From positions 25,097 through 59,442 of the forward strand of contig DBWC01000006.1 in NCBI GenBank assembly GCA_002308615.1: a DNA stretch of 34,346 nt, in the 5' to 3' direction. The translations under genes and the position numbers were made by a program. The DNA comes from Clostridiales bacterium UBA1248 (GTDB lineage: Bacteria > Bacillota > Clostridia > Oscillospirales > CAG-272). Under the pieces are notes generated by a model. That model saw nothing but the letters and a program-made list of their open reading frames with translations, searched no databases and was not told where the DNA came from. Shown here in pieces: positions 1 through 8,138 of the stretch (the stretch's first letter is position 1; each line of letters begins with the position of its first letter).

Positions 1-959
1 TAGCCGTTAAAGCCGTCTCCGGCAGGGGAGAGCAGTATGACGAGCGCCGTGAGACCGCCGAAAAAAAGCGTATCCGTCAGCACCTCGAGCACGCCTATCA
101 TCCCCTGTGCGGACGGAGACGATAAAGAAGAGGCGGCGTGTGAAAAAGAAGACGTACCGCATCCCGCCTCGTGCGAAAAAACGCCTTTCGTCATGCCTTC
201 ACGGATCCCGGAGGCGATCAGCGCACCGGAGAATCCGCCCGTTATCTGTGATACGCCGAACGCTTCGCTTAAAATACGCGCAATAACGGCGGGCACCTCT
301 CCGAGCTTCATCGATATAGCAATGACTGACACGGCGGCGAATACCGCGCAGAAAAGCGGCATAGCCGCGGACGTGAACGCCGAGACGCGGAGGATACCTC
401 CCATAACGACGATAACGCAGACCGCGGCGAAGACCGCGCCGACGGCGAGCTTTGGCGCACTGTACGTCACGTTTACAGCGGATGAAGCCGCGTTCATCTG
501 AATGAACGGACCGGACACGAAAGACATTATCACACAGAGAAAAGCGTACGTACGCCCGGCGGCTTTGCCGGAGATCTTCTCTATGTAATACGGCGCTCCT
601 CCCGGGCCGTTTTCCGCGCGGAACCTGACGGACAGATACGCCTCGCAGTATTTGAGCACGGCGCCGACGGCCGCCGAGACGATCATCCAGAATACGGCGC
701 CCGCGCCTCCGACCGATATTGCGACGGCGACGCCGGCGATATTTCCGACGCCGAGCGTGCCTGCAAGCGCGACGGAGAGGGACGACAGCGGCGATATGCC
801 GTTTTTGCCGTTGTCAAGCCGTAATTCTTTTGCTGCCGACAGTATATTTGAAGGCTTGAAAAGTCTCAGTCTTATCGCTAAAAAAACGCCGCACACGGTC
901 ATAACGGACACGAGCAGAGGCGAACCCACGTATTCGTTTATAAATTCCAGTATATCCAT
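1..959 (-). CDS. Sodium:alanine/glycine symporter (AGCS family), C-terminus cut by window edge
   Basis: Reverse-strand reading gives about 319 residues starting MDILEFINEYVG and still open at base 1. Hydrophobic segments alternate with AGCS landmarks: GTLGVGNIAGVA near residue 70, the signature NGPGGAPYYIE near residue 120, and EAGCGTSSFSHAA near residue 270. These match the family core that binds Na+ and a small amino acid in the cytoplasmic membrane. Family members are about 450-480 residues, so roughly the last third lies outside the window. The start codon at 959 has no strong ribosome binding site, only an A/G-rich AAAAGA stretch, so the exact start is moderately certain. It is divergent from the phosphatase-like gene at 1102, and its substrate (alanine, glycine or another amino acid) cannot be told from sequence. 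Confidence 0.9.
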   Translation of the reverse strand, partial: MDILEFINEYVGSPLLVSVMTVCGVFLAIRLRLFKPSNILSAAKELRLDNGKNGISPLSSLSVALAGTLGVGNIAGVAVAISVGGAGAVFWMIVSAAVGAVLKYCEAYLSVRFRAENGPGGAPYYIEKISGKAAGRTYAFLCVIMSFVSGPFIQMNAASSAVNVTYSAPKLAVGAVFAAVCVIVVMGGILRVSAFTSAAMPLFCAVFAAVSVIAISMKLGEVPAVIARILSEAFGVSQITGGFSGALIASGIREGMTKGVFSHEAGCGTSSFSHAASSLSSPSAQGMIGVLEVLTDTLFFGGLTALVILLSPAGDGFNG

Positions 960-993
960 ATCTTTTATTCTATATCTTATTTAAACAAAATTA

Positions 994-1021
994 AATATAA
1001 AACCGATATTTATGGTGAAAA
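994..1021 (-). promoter_or_regulatory. Candidate sigma-A promoter for the symporter gene
   Basis: On the minus strand a TTTTCA element (1016-1021) lies 16 bp from a TATATT element (994-999), about 35 bp upstream of the symporter ATG. The region is AT-rich, so a chance match is possible. Confidence 0.35.
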
Positions 1022-1025
1022 AGAC

Positions 1026-1054
1026 TTGACTTGACAGACCGAATGTAGTATAAT
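1026..1054 (+). promoter_or_regulatory. Sigma-A promoter of the phosphatase-like / YidC-fusion genes
   Basis: TTGACT (1026-1031) and TATAAT (1049-1054) are separated by exactly 17 bp, a near-consensus housekeeping promoter. Transcription would begin near 1061, giving a leader of about 40 nt before the ATG at 1102. No second promoter is seen before the YidC fusion at 2977, so both genes are probably cotranscribed. Confidence 0.8.
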
Positions 1055-1101
1055 TACAAAGTACGATTATATTTAAATATTATGATAGAAGAAAGCGTAT
1101 T

Positions 1102-2964
1102 ATGACCGGACAACAAACTGAAAAAACAAACGTAATAAAGGAAATTTTCAATAAAAACGAGCTGAAACGGAGGCTTCCGTACGCGCTGCTTGCGGGCTTT
1201 ACCTCCTCATTTTCGTTTTTCTTTTTCGGCGTGCTTGAGATCTTTGCCGGAAACCGCGACGAATTTCTGTTTTCGGCGTCGGATTTTGTCGGATACGTAA
1301 CGCTTATCGCCCTCGGTGCGGCGATAGTTATATCCGCTTTGATAATGTTTTTGCCGAAGACCGCGTCGCTCCTTGTTTTCGGAATGGCGGTATGGGTGAC
1401 GTTTATGGGCTACGTTCAGGTCCTGTTTCTGAACGGCTCGGGCTCGCTCGGCACGGATACGGGACAGACCGAGAGCCTTGCGCTGATAATAACAGACGCG
1501 GTCATATGGGCTGTGACCGGAATAGTAATAATTGCCGGAGCGTTGATAATGCAGAGTAAAGACGTGTTAAAGAAAATATATCTTATCGGAATAATAGTGC
1601 TCCTTGTCATGCAGGGCTCGGGCTGTGTTTCAAAAATAGGCGATATAACGCGCGACAGGCAGGATACGAAAAGCGAGCAGACGACCGCTGCGGTAACTGA
1701 CACCGGCGCGCCCGGCACGGCGACTGAAACGGTGACGGACGCTCTGACGGACGCTCTGACGGACGCGGTGACTGAAAAGCCCGCCGTGAAGGACTCAAAA
1801 AGCGCGTATCTTACTAAGCAGGGACTCGATCAGGTATCGACCGGAAAGAACATAGTCATATTCCTGGTCGACAGATTTGATATTTCATATTATAACGACC
1901 TTATATCAAAGGACAAGAAGTTCTTTGACGGACTTGACGGGTTTACGTATTTTAACGATAACGTAACGCTTTATTCGCGTACGTGGCCGGCCGTTCCGAC
2001 CATGATAACGGGTATAGACAACGACTTTTCAACGGGCGCGGCTGACTATTTTATGAAGGCTTACACGCAGTCTCCGTTTTTGAAGGATCTTAAAGCGAAT
2101 AACTACCGCATAAAGCTCTACACGCAGAAATATTACTGCTACAGGGACGGAACGCCGCTTGTTGAGGTTGCGGACAATATTTCAACGGCAAGCGGATACA
2201 CGATAAAGGACAAGAGCGCGCTTGTCGGCAATATGCTCGCTCTTTCCGCCTACAGATATTCGCCGAACGCATTCAAGGACTACATAAACATATCGTCCGC
2301 GTCGTTTTCCGGCATAGTCGAGCTTAACGGAACGGCTCCGCTTTACGAGATAGACGACCCCGCCGTATGCGGTCAGATACTGCAGAACGGGCTCTCTTTT
2401 GACGGGGACGGCAATTCGTATATATTCATCCACTTAAACGGCGGTCATTCCCCTTATAACATGGACGCCGACGCGAACCGTCTTGAAGAGGAGATAAAGG
2501 ATTCAAGCGGCGTTGTAGGTCAGCTCCGCGGCTGCTTCAAGATGATATATTTCTATCTTGACGAGATGAAGAGGCTCGGCGTATACGACGATTCCACGAT
2601 AATAATAACGGGCGATCATCCGAGAGCCAGAGACGATAAAAAGGAGCCGACTCAGCCGAGACTTACCTCGCTGTTCGTAAAACCTGCGGGCTCGAACGGC
2701 GAGCTTAAGTATTCGGAAGCGCAGGTAAGCCAGGAAAACCTTATACCGACGCTTGTAAAATCCGCGGGTATTAAAACGGAAAACGATTACGGCCGCTCGT
2801 ATTTTGAAGTGCCGGAGGACGAGAATACCGTAAGATACCACAAATTCGAGCTGTCCGGAGAGCCGAATCAGATAGTTACGTTCAAGGTAGAGGGAAAAGG
2901 CACGGATTTTAATAACTGGTCGATCGATTCCAGAACAGAGCTTGACGGAACATTCTATAAGTAA
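1102..2964 (+). CDS. Polytopic membrane protein with extracellular sulfatase/alkaline-phosphatase-superfamily domain (LtaS-like layout)
   Basis: The 620-residue product has about five hydrophobic helices (residues 26-50, 57-84, 87-110, 126-150, 158-172), a Thr/Asp-rich linker (about 195-230) and an alkaline-phosphatase-superfamily domain (about 248-570). Likely metal and nucleophile residues are in order: D257 in FLVDRFD, T294 in SRTWPAVPT (candidate nucleophile), H444 or H449 in HLNGGH, and D505-H506 in ITGDHP. Five helices followed by such a domain with a Thr nucleophile is the plan of lipoteichoic-acid synthase (LtaS, about 650 residues), but wider similarity is not obvious. It could be a phosphoglycerol, phosphoethanolamine or other transferase, or a hydrolase. 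The next gene, a YidC-glycerophosphotransferase fusion, starts 12 bp downstream and supports an envelope-polymer role. The ribosome binding site is weak (AGAAGAAAG). Confidence 0.75.
   Translation: MTGQQTEKTNVIKEIFNKNELKRRLPYALLAGFTSSFSFFFFGVLEIFAGNRDEFLFSASDFVGYVTLIALGAAIVISALIMFLPKTASLLVFGMAVWVTFMGYVQVLFLNGSGSLGTDTGQTESLALIITDAVIWAVTGIVIIAGALIMQSKDVLKKIYLIGIIVLLVMQGSGCVSKIGDITRDRQDTKSEQTTAAVTDTGAPGTATETVTDALTDALTDAVTEKPAVKDSKSAYLTKQGLDQVSTGKNIVIFLVDRFDISYYNDLISKDKKFFDGLDGFTYFNDNVTLYSRTWPAVPTMITGIDNDFSTGAADYFMKAYTQSPFLKDLKANNYRIKLYTQKYYCYRDGTPLVEVADNISTASGYTIKDKSALVGNMLALSAYRYSPNAFKDYINISSASFSGIVELNGTAPLYEIDDPAVCGQILQNGLSFDGDGNSYIFIHLNGGHSPYNMDADANRLEEEIKDSSGVVGQLRGCFKMIYFYLDEMKRLGVYDDSTIIITGDHPRARDDKKEPTQPRLTSLFVKPAGSNGELKYSEAQVSQENLIPTLVKSAGIKTENDYGRSYFEVPEDENTVRYHKFELSGEPNQIVTFKVEGKGTDFNNWSIDSRTELDGTFYK
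1729..1776 (+). repeat. 12-bp tandem repeat within the linker of the phosphatase-like gene
   Basis: Two identical units of GCTCTGACGGAC (1741-1752 and 1753-1764) are flanked on each side by a degenerate unit. They encode the linker run TDALTDALTDAV. Unit number may vary by slippage while keeping the frame. Confidence 0.7.
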
Positions 2965-2976
2965 AGAGGAACAAAG

Positions 2977-5034
2977 ATGTATTATATTTGCTATCCGTTC
3001 GGTTATCTGATGAAATGGTGCTGGGAGCTTATGCAGAATTACGGGCTTGCCATCATCGTTTTCACGGTGCTGACGAAGATAGTTATGCTCCCGCTGTCAA
3101 TTTGGGTACATAAAAATTCCATAAAAATAGTCAAGATACAGCCGGAGGTCAACTTTTTAAAGGTCAGATATTTCGGCGACAGAGAACGTATAGCGGAGGA
3201 GGAGAGCAAGCTCCACAAGCGCGTTAAATACAACCCGCTGCTCTCCATAATCCCGCTTGCTATACAGGTGCTTTTGCTTTTCGCGGTGCTTTATATAATA
3301 AAAGAACCGCTTACGCACGTGCTCCGTATCGACAACGGTATACTGCAGCAGCTTGCAAACGCGATAAACGTGGATTTTCAGGCGGATCAGCTTGCAATAA
3401 TCCGCGCCGTACAGAACGGATCGATAACCGGCATGACTGACCCGGAAGTCATATCCGCTATGGAGCTTATAAAAACTTTCAATCTTGATTTTATAGGCAT
3501 AAGGCTTGACGCCGTTACGACACAGGTCTGGGGCTGGTATATCTTATCGCCGGTCGCCGCCGCGCTTTCGTCGTTTCTTATGTGCTACGCGCAGAACAAG
3601 GCGAACGTTATACAGGCGGAGCAGACGAAGTTCAACAAATACGGCATGATGATACTGTCCGTCGGACTTTCGCTTTACCTCGGCTTCGGCACGTACGCCG
3701 GCGTCGTTTTATACTGGGTGACGGGCAACCTGCTTGCAATAGTCCAGCAGTTTATTTTAAACGCGGCGATAAACCCGAAAAAATACGTTGACTACGAAGA
3801 GCTGCAAAGAAGCAGGGAAGAGCTTAAAAAAATACAGTCGCTTGACAGCGGCAGATCCGATAAGAATTACAGAGCGAACCAAAAACGCGAAAAAGCGGAT
3901 TACAAGCGGTTTTTCAAGATCGTAAACAAGCACCTCGTTATATGGAGCGAGAGAAGCGGTTTTTATAAATATTACGAAGCACTCATAAACGGACTGCTTG
4001 CAAAGTCAAATATCGTCATACACTATATAACAAACGATCCGAACGACGCGATATTCGAAAAAGCGAAGGAAGAGCCGCGTATAAAACCGTATTATATCGG
4101 TCAGAAAAAGCTCATAACGCTTATGATGCGTATGGACGCGGACATTGTCGTTATGACGACGCCGGACCTTCAGACTCAGTATATAAAGCGTTCGCTCGTC
4201 CGCAAGGACGTTGAATATATCTACGTTCCGCACGATATGATGAGCGTGCACATGGGCTTCCGCAAAGGCTCGCTTGACAATTTTGACACGGTATTCTGCA
4301 CCGGAGCGCACGTTGAGCGCGAGGTGAGAGCAACGGAGAGGGTATATAATCTGCCCGAAAAGACGCTTGTAAAATTCGGCTATCCGTTAGCGGAAAAATT
4401 GGAGGCGGCGTACGAGGCGGAGCCGAAAGAGGAGCGCACGGTAAAGGAAATACTTATCGCTCCGTCGTGGCAGGAGGACAATCTGCTTGACAGCTGCGTA
4501 GATACGCTTATTGAAAAGCTGTTATCTGACAAATATCATCTGACCGTAAGACCGCACCCCGAATATTCAAAAAGATACAAGGAAAAACTGCAGATCTTAG
4601 TTGAAAAGTATAAGGACGTGCCGGAGGAGCGCCTGTCGTTTGAGCTTGATTTCACGGCGAACAAGTCCATTTACTCGTCGGATCTGCTCATAACGGACTG
4701 GTCCGGCATAGCGTACGAATTCGCGTTTGCCACAAAGAAGCCCGTGCTTTTCGTCAATACGAAAATGAAGGTGGAAAATCCCGACTGGGAAGAGATAGGC
4801 GAAACTCCCGCGGAGATATATTTAAGACCGCAGATCGGTCACGCGCTTGAAAAGGGCGAGCTTGACAGCAAAGTCGCGGAAGCCGCCGCCGACCTGATCG
4901 GCCGCAGCGCCGAATATCACGACAAGATAAACGAACTGAAGCTCTCACACCTGTTCTCATACGGTACAAACGGTTCGGAAGGCGTAAAATATATCCTTCA
5001 CAGGCTGGCTGATATGCAGAAGACAAAAAAATAA
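2977..5034 (+). CDS. YidC/Oxa1 membrane insertase fused to a CDP-glycerol glycerophosphotransferase-like domain
   Basis: The 685-residue product has two parts. Residues 1-270 resemble a Gram-positive YidC/Oxa1 core: helices near 20-45, 88-108, 185-205, 220-240 and 245-262, with the PLSIW and KIQPE landmarks after the first helix. The groove position that is usually Arg appears to be Lys34 (VLTKIVMLPL). After a charged, probably helical linker (270-312), residues about 313-670 resemble TagB/TagF transferases, with YVPHD at 417-421 (His419), RPHPE at 525-529 and TDWSGIAYEF at 573-582. Those enzymes move glycerol-phosphate from CDP-glycerol to wall polymers on the cytoplasmic face. It is 12 bp behind the phosphatase-like gene with a good AGAGGAA site. 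The fusion may tether polymer synthesis to the membrane. Insertase activity is not shown. Confidence 0.85.
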   Translation: MYYICYPFGYLMKWCWELMQNYGLAIIVFTVLTKIVMLPLSIWVHKNSIKIVKIQPEVNFLKVRYFGDRERIAEEESKLHKRVKYNPLLSIIPLAIQVLLLFAVLYIIKEPLTHVLRIDNGILQQLANAINVDFQADQLAIIRAVQNGSITGMTDPEVISAMELIKTFNLDFIGIRLDAVTTQVWGWYILSPVAAALSSFLMCYAQNKANVIQAEQTKFNKYGMMILSVGLSLYLGFGTYAGVVLYWVTGNLLAIVQQFILNAAINPKKYVDYEELQRSREELKKIQSLDSGRSDKNYRANQKREKADYKRFFKIVNKHLVIWSERSGFYKYYEALINGLLAKSNIVIHYITNDPNDAIFEKAKEEPRIKPYYIGQKKLITLMMRMDADIVVMTTPDLQTQYIKRSLVRKDVEYIYVPHDMMSVHMGFRKGSLDNFDTVFCTGAHVEREVRATERVYNLPEKTLVKFGYPLAEKLEAAYEAEPKEERTVKEILIAPSWQEDNLLDSCVDTLIEKLLSDKYHLTVRPHPEYSKRYKEKLQILVEKYKDVPEERLSFELDFTANKSIYSSDLLITDWSGIAYEFAFATKKPVLFVNTKMKVENPDWEEIGETPAEIYLRPQIGHALEKGELDSKVAEAAADLIGRSAEYHDKINELKLSHLFSYGTNGSEGVKYILHRLADMQKTKK

Positions 5035-5052
5035 TTGTTTACAATTTTTACG

Positions 5053-5081
5053 TTGAATATGGTATCATAAAAAGATATAAT
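5053..5081 (+). promoter_or_regulatory. Sigma-A promoter of the small membrane protein gene
   Basis: TTGAAT (5053-5058) and TATAAT (5076-5081) are spaced by 17 bp, about 40 bp upstream of the ATG at 5124. The small gene can therefore be transcribed independently of the YidC fusion. No convincing terminator is seen between 5035 and 5053, only a 6-bp AT hairpin. Confidence 0.65.
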
Positions 5082-5123
5082 CATCTAAAGAACTGTATAA
5101 CGTAAAAACAAGAGGAAAAGAAA

Positions 5124-5330
5124 ATGAGACTGCTGTATATCGATCCGAGCGCGGTATCGTACATCATACCGGCAATCGCCGGTGTCGCGGTAGTGGTTGG
5201 TTCATGGTTATATCTGCATTTCCGCCGCGCCAAATCAAAAGTGCAAAAAAAACTCGGCATTGATGAAAATGCCGGAAAAGAAGTTGAAGAAGACATTGTG
5301 ATCAAGGACGACGAGGAAAAGAAAGACTGA
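5124..5330 (+). CDS. Small single-helix membrane protein, function unknown
   Basis: The 68-residue product has one hydrophobic segment (about residues 11-30, IIPAIAGVAVVVGSWLYL), then a basic stretch (FRRAKSKVQKK), which predicts the C-terminus in the cytoplasm. The tail is strongly acidic and lysine-rich and ends DDEEKKD. An AGAGGA ribosome binding site sits 7 nt before the ATG, and the gene has its own promoter and terminator, so it is very likely real. I do not recognise a family. Position directly behind the YidC-transferase fusion hints at an accessory membrane role, but that is only context. Confidence 0.7.
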   Translation: MRLLYIDPSAVSYIIPAIAGVAVVVGSWLYLHFRRAKSKVQKKLGIDENAGKEVEEDIVIKDDEEKKD

Positions 5331-5352
5331 CGTTCAAATTAAGAAAAGAAGA

Positions 5353-5391
5353 CCTGCGTTAATGAACGCAAGGTTTTTCTTGCCTTTTTTT
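5353..5391 (+). terminator. Rho-independent terminator after the small membrane protein
   Basis: CCTGCGTT (5353-5360) pairs with AACGC-A-AGG (5365-5373) around the loop AATG with one bulged A. It is followed by two T-runs (5374-5378 and 5385-5391). It separates the envelope group from the cytidylyltransferase/ABC operon. Confidence 0.75.
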
Positions 5392-5461
5392 GCCCTAAAA
5401 TATCCTGTCTGTGTTCAAAAAGCAGACGGCGTTAATAATGTTCTGAACAAAAGGAGAAAAA

Positions 5462-6352
5462 ATGAGTATACTGTCAAAAAAGCAGTTCGATCTGCTGGTC
5501 GCCGCGTCCGAAGGCGCGCTTCCGGCGCAGAGAACGCTTGCGGAAAAGCTTGACTGTTCCGTCGGTACCGTCAATAAGCTTATAGGAGAAATGGCCGACG
5601 CCGGATATATATCATCGGGACAGATAACTAAGTCCGGACTCGACGCACTTGAGCCGTACAGAGCAAAACGCGCGGTGTTCCTTGCCGCGGGCTTCGGCAC
5701 AAGGCTCGTTCCCGTAACGCTGAATACGCCAAAGCCGCTTGTCAGAGTAAACGGCAAGCGCATTATAGACGGACTTATTGACGCGGTGCTTGCGGCGGGA
5801 ATAGAGGAGATATACATCGTGCGCGGATATTTAGCAGAGCAGTTTGATCAGCTTTTATATAAATATCCGATGATAAAATTCTTGGAAAATCCGGCGTACA
5901 ACGAGTCTAACAATATATCGTCCGCAATGTGCGCAAGATATCTTATGCAGAACGCGTACGTGTTTGAGGCGGATCTTCTTATACGTGATCCGTCGCTCAT
6001 ACGCCGCTACAATTACAGCACGAATATTTTAGGCATAAAAAAAGACCGCTCCGACGACTGGTGCTTTACCGTAAAGGACGGCATAATAACGGAGCAGAAA
6101 ATAGGCGGTATAGACTGTTATCAGCAGGTCGGTATCTGGTACGTAAACGAAGAAGACGGCAGAAAACTGTCTGAACATATAAAGCTCACGTACGATATGC
6201 CCGGCGGCAAGGAGCGTTTCTGGGACAGCACGGTTTTTGAATGTTTCAAAAGCGAGTACAAAGTTGAGATACGCGAATGCAAAGACGGCTCAATAGTGGA
6301 AATAGACACTTTCAAAGAGCTGAAACAGCTTGATAAGACATACGACGTATAA
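5462..6352 (+). CDS. Winged-helix domain fused to LicC/PntC-like sugar/choline-phosphate cytidylyltransferase
   Basis: The 296-residue protein starts with a winged-helix-like segment (about residues 1-60; the recognition-helix region is DCSVGTVNKLI). A nucleotidyltransferase of the LicC type follows: LAAGFGTRL at 74-82, TPKPLV at 89-94 with Lys91, an acidic site near E169-D171, and a closing EIDTFKEL near 280-287. LicC makes CDP-choline from phosphocholine; the related PntC activates 2-aminoethylphosphonate with CTP. Both feed surface decoration. The N-terminal domain is absent from classical LicC (about 230 residues) and may bind DNA or be structural. An AAAGGAG site precedes the ATG, and the ABC importer follows after 32 bp, consistent with import then activation of the same compound. 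Substrate is not determined. Confidence 0.82.
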   Translation: MSILSKKQFDLLVAASEGALPAQRTLAEKLDCSVGTVNKLIGEMADAGYISSGQITKSGLDALEPYRAKRAVFLAAGFGTRLVPVTLNTPKPLVRVNGKRIIDGLIDAVLAAGIEEIYIVRGYLAEQFDQLLYKYPMIKFLENPAYNESNNISSAMCARYLMQNAYVFEADLLIRDPSLIRRYNYSTNILGIKKDRSDDWCFTVKDGIITEQKIGGIDCYQQVGIWYVNEEDGRKLSEHIKLTYDMPGGKERFWDSTVFECFKSEYKVEIRECKDGSIVEIDTFKELKQLDKTYDV

Positions 6353-6384
6353 TACGTTTTATGATAAAAACAAAGGAGAAAGAC

Positions 6385-7374
6385 ATGAAAAAAACACTTA
6401 TAAGAGTATTGGCGGTAATATTCGTTATCGCTATGGCGGCGTCCGTATTCGCGGGCTGCGGCTCAAAGAAGGAAAAGGTAGTTATCTGGACGAGCGGCGA
6501 GGATTACAAAAACGAATACTATCTGACCGAATGCCAGAAGAAATTCCCGGATTACGATATTCAGCTTGAATATATGAGCAGCAGCGCGATAGCCGCGAAA
6601 GTAGTTGAAGAAGGCGATAAATGCTCCGCCGATCTTATAATATCCGAAGAATACAATTATCTTGAAAAATGCTCGGATCATCTTGCTGTCCTCTCGGATT
6701 TTGACTATTCCGTATTTCTGCCCGAGATAGTTCCGGCAAGCCACAAATACACGCCCGAGCTCAAAAACGGCGGCTGCATAATAGTCAATACAAAGGTTTT
6801 AGCGGACAAAGGTCTTGCCGAGCCGACCAGCTACGAAGATCTGCTCAAACCGGAATACAAGGGACTTATCTCAATGCCGTCCCCCAAATCCTCCGGCACA
6901 GGCTATATGTTCTTAAGACAGCTGACAAACGAGTGGGGCGAGGACAAGGCGTTTGAATATTTTGACAAATTCTCTGAAAACGTCCTTCAGTACACGTCTT
7001 CCGGCTCCGGCCCCGTCAAGGCGCTTGAAGCGAGAGAAGTCGCGGTCGGTCTCGGTATGACGTCGCAGGCGGTCGTCAAGATAAACGCCGGCAACGACGA
7101 GTTGAAGATACTGTTCTTTGAAGAGGGCTCGCCTTACAGTATGTACGGCAACGCGATTTTAAACAAGAGCGCAAGCCGCAAGGCCGTTATGGACGTTTTC
7201 AATTACCTTGCAACAGATCTGTGCAAGGGCGACAACGAAAAATATTTCCCGGATCAGATATATAAGGATTTCATTCCCGAAGCGCAGGGCTTCCCCACCG
7301 GCATCAAATACGGCAATATGTCAAACGACACGCAGGCTGAAAAAGAAAGACTCTTGGAAAAATGGGATCACTGA
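6385..7374 (+). CDS. ABC transporter substrate-binding lipoprotein (iron / 2-aminoethylphosphonate / spermidine type)
   Basis: The ATG at 6385 was chosen over an in-frame ATG at 6361 because AAAGGAG lies 8-9 nt before it. The 329-residue product has a lipoprotein signal peptide (helix about 6-22, lipobox VFAGC with Cys25). The mature part begins VVIWTSGEDYKNEY and reads as a type-II periplasmic-binding fold of the extracellular solute-binding family 1/6 that serves Fe3+, 2-aminoethylphosphonate and related ligands. It has PTSYEDLLKPEYKGLI and a GSGPVKALEAREVAVGLG segment typical of that group. It would be lipid-anchored outside the membrane and deliver ligand to the permease encoded two genes downstream. 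Its 3' end overlaps the ATPase start by 13 bp, indicating coupled translation. The ligand is unknown. Confidence 0.85.
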   Translation: MKKTLIRVLAVIFVIAMAASVFAGCGSKKEKVVIWTSGEDYKNEYYLTECQKKFPDYDIQLEYMSSSAIAAKVVEEGDKCSADLIISEEYNYLEKCSDHLAVLSDFDYSVFLPEIVPASHKYTPELKNGGCIIVNTKVLADKGLAEPTSYEDLLKPEYKGLISMPSPKSSGTGYMFLRQLTNEWGEDKAFEYFDKFSENVLQYTSSGSGPVKALEAREVAVGLGMTSQAVVKINAGNDELKILFFEEGSPYSMYGNAILNKSASRKAVMDVFNYLATDLCKGDNEKYFPDQIYKDFIPEAQGFPTGIKYGNMSNDTQAEKERLLEKWDH

Positions 7375-8138
7375 ACGATAAGCTCGTAATAGAGAACGTA
7401 TCAAAACAGTATAAAGAAAAAGAAGTATTGAAAAGCGTCAGCTTTACGGTCAAGGATGGAGAGTTTCTCTCCATCTTAGGACCGTCCGGTTGCGGCAAAA
7501 CAACGCTTTTAAGGATCCTTATAGGTCTTTTGAAGGCGGATACCGGCACCGTTACAAAGGACGGCGTTGATATAACGAACGCCGCGCCGGATAAGCGCGG
7601 TATGGGCATAGTTTTTCAGAACTACGCCCTGTTTGAGAATATGACCGCGCTGCAAAACGTGGAATATGCGCTGAAGATCAAAAAAGAAACGAAGCAGACC
7701 GCAAGAGAAACGGCGGAAAAAATGCTTGACGTCGTAGGTTTATCCGACAACGCAAAGTCTTTGCCGAAAAATCTCTCCGGCGGTCAGCAGCAGAGGGTGG
7801 CGATAGCGAGAACTTTAGCGCTGAAACCCGATATTATACTGCTTGACGAGCCGATGTCCGCGCTTGACGTTGCGACGAGGCTTTCCATGCGGTCGGAGCT
7901 TAAAAAACTTCAGGCGTCCTTCGGTACGACGATGATATACGTCACGCACGACCAGGAGGAAGCTTTTGCGCTGTCAGACCGGATAATGATAATGGACAAG
8001 GGTGAGATCAGTCAGATAGACACGCCGGAAAATATCTGCAAGTCTCCTGCAAACGATTACGTACGCACGTTCGTTTTAGACAATCTGCGCGCAAAGATAG
8101 ACTCTTTGTCAAAGTACGCGCCGGGGCTTAAACAATGA
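7362..8138 (+). CDS. ABC transporter ATPase subunit (PotA/FbpC/PhnT-like)
   Basis: The 258-residue ATPase has all motifs: Walker A GPSGCGKTT (40-48), Q-loop Gln86 in VFQNYALF, signature LSGGQQQR (138-145), Walker B IILLDEP with Glu163, the D-loop SALD and switch His196 (YVTHDQEEAF). These are the features of the CUT1/Fe/polyamine importer ATPases. It is about 100 residues shorter than PotA or FbpC (about 350), so the C-terminal TOBE regulatory domain is missing. Its start overlaps the binding-protein gene, and its stop overlaps the permease start (ATGA), so the three subunits are translationally coupled. Confidence 0.92.
   Translation: MGSLNDKLVIENVSKQYKEKEVLKSVSFTVKDGEFLSILGPSGCGKTTLLRILIGLLKADTGTVTKDGVDITNAAPDKRGMGIVFQNYALFENMTALQNVEYALKIKKETKQTARETAEKMLDVVGLSDNAKSLPKNLSGGQQQRVAIARTLALKPDIILLDEPMSALDVATRLSMRSELKKLQASFGTTMIYVTHDQEEAFALSDRIMIMDKGEISQIDTPENICKSPANDYVRTFVLDNLRAKIDSLSKYAPGLKQ

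Noticed and set aside
37..984. Two plus-strand open frames opposite the symporter gene
   Set aside because: Low-complexity shadow translations. The minus strand gives a continuous AGCS protein with family motifs.
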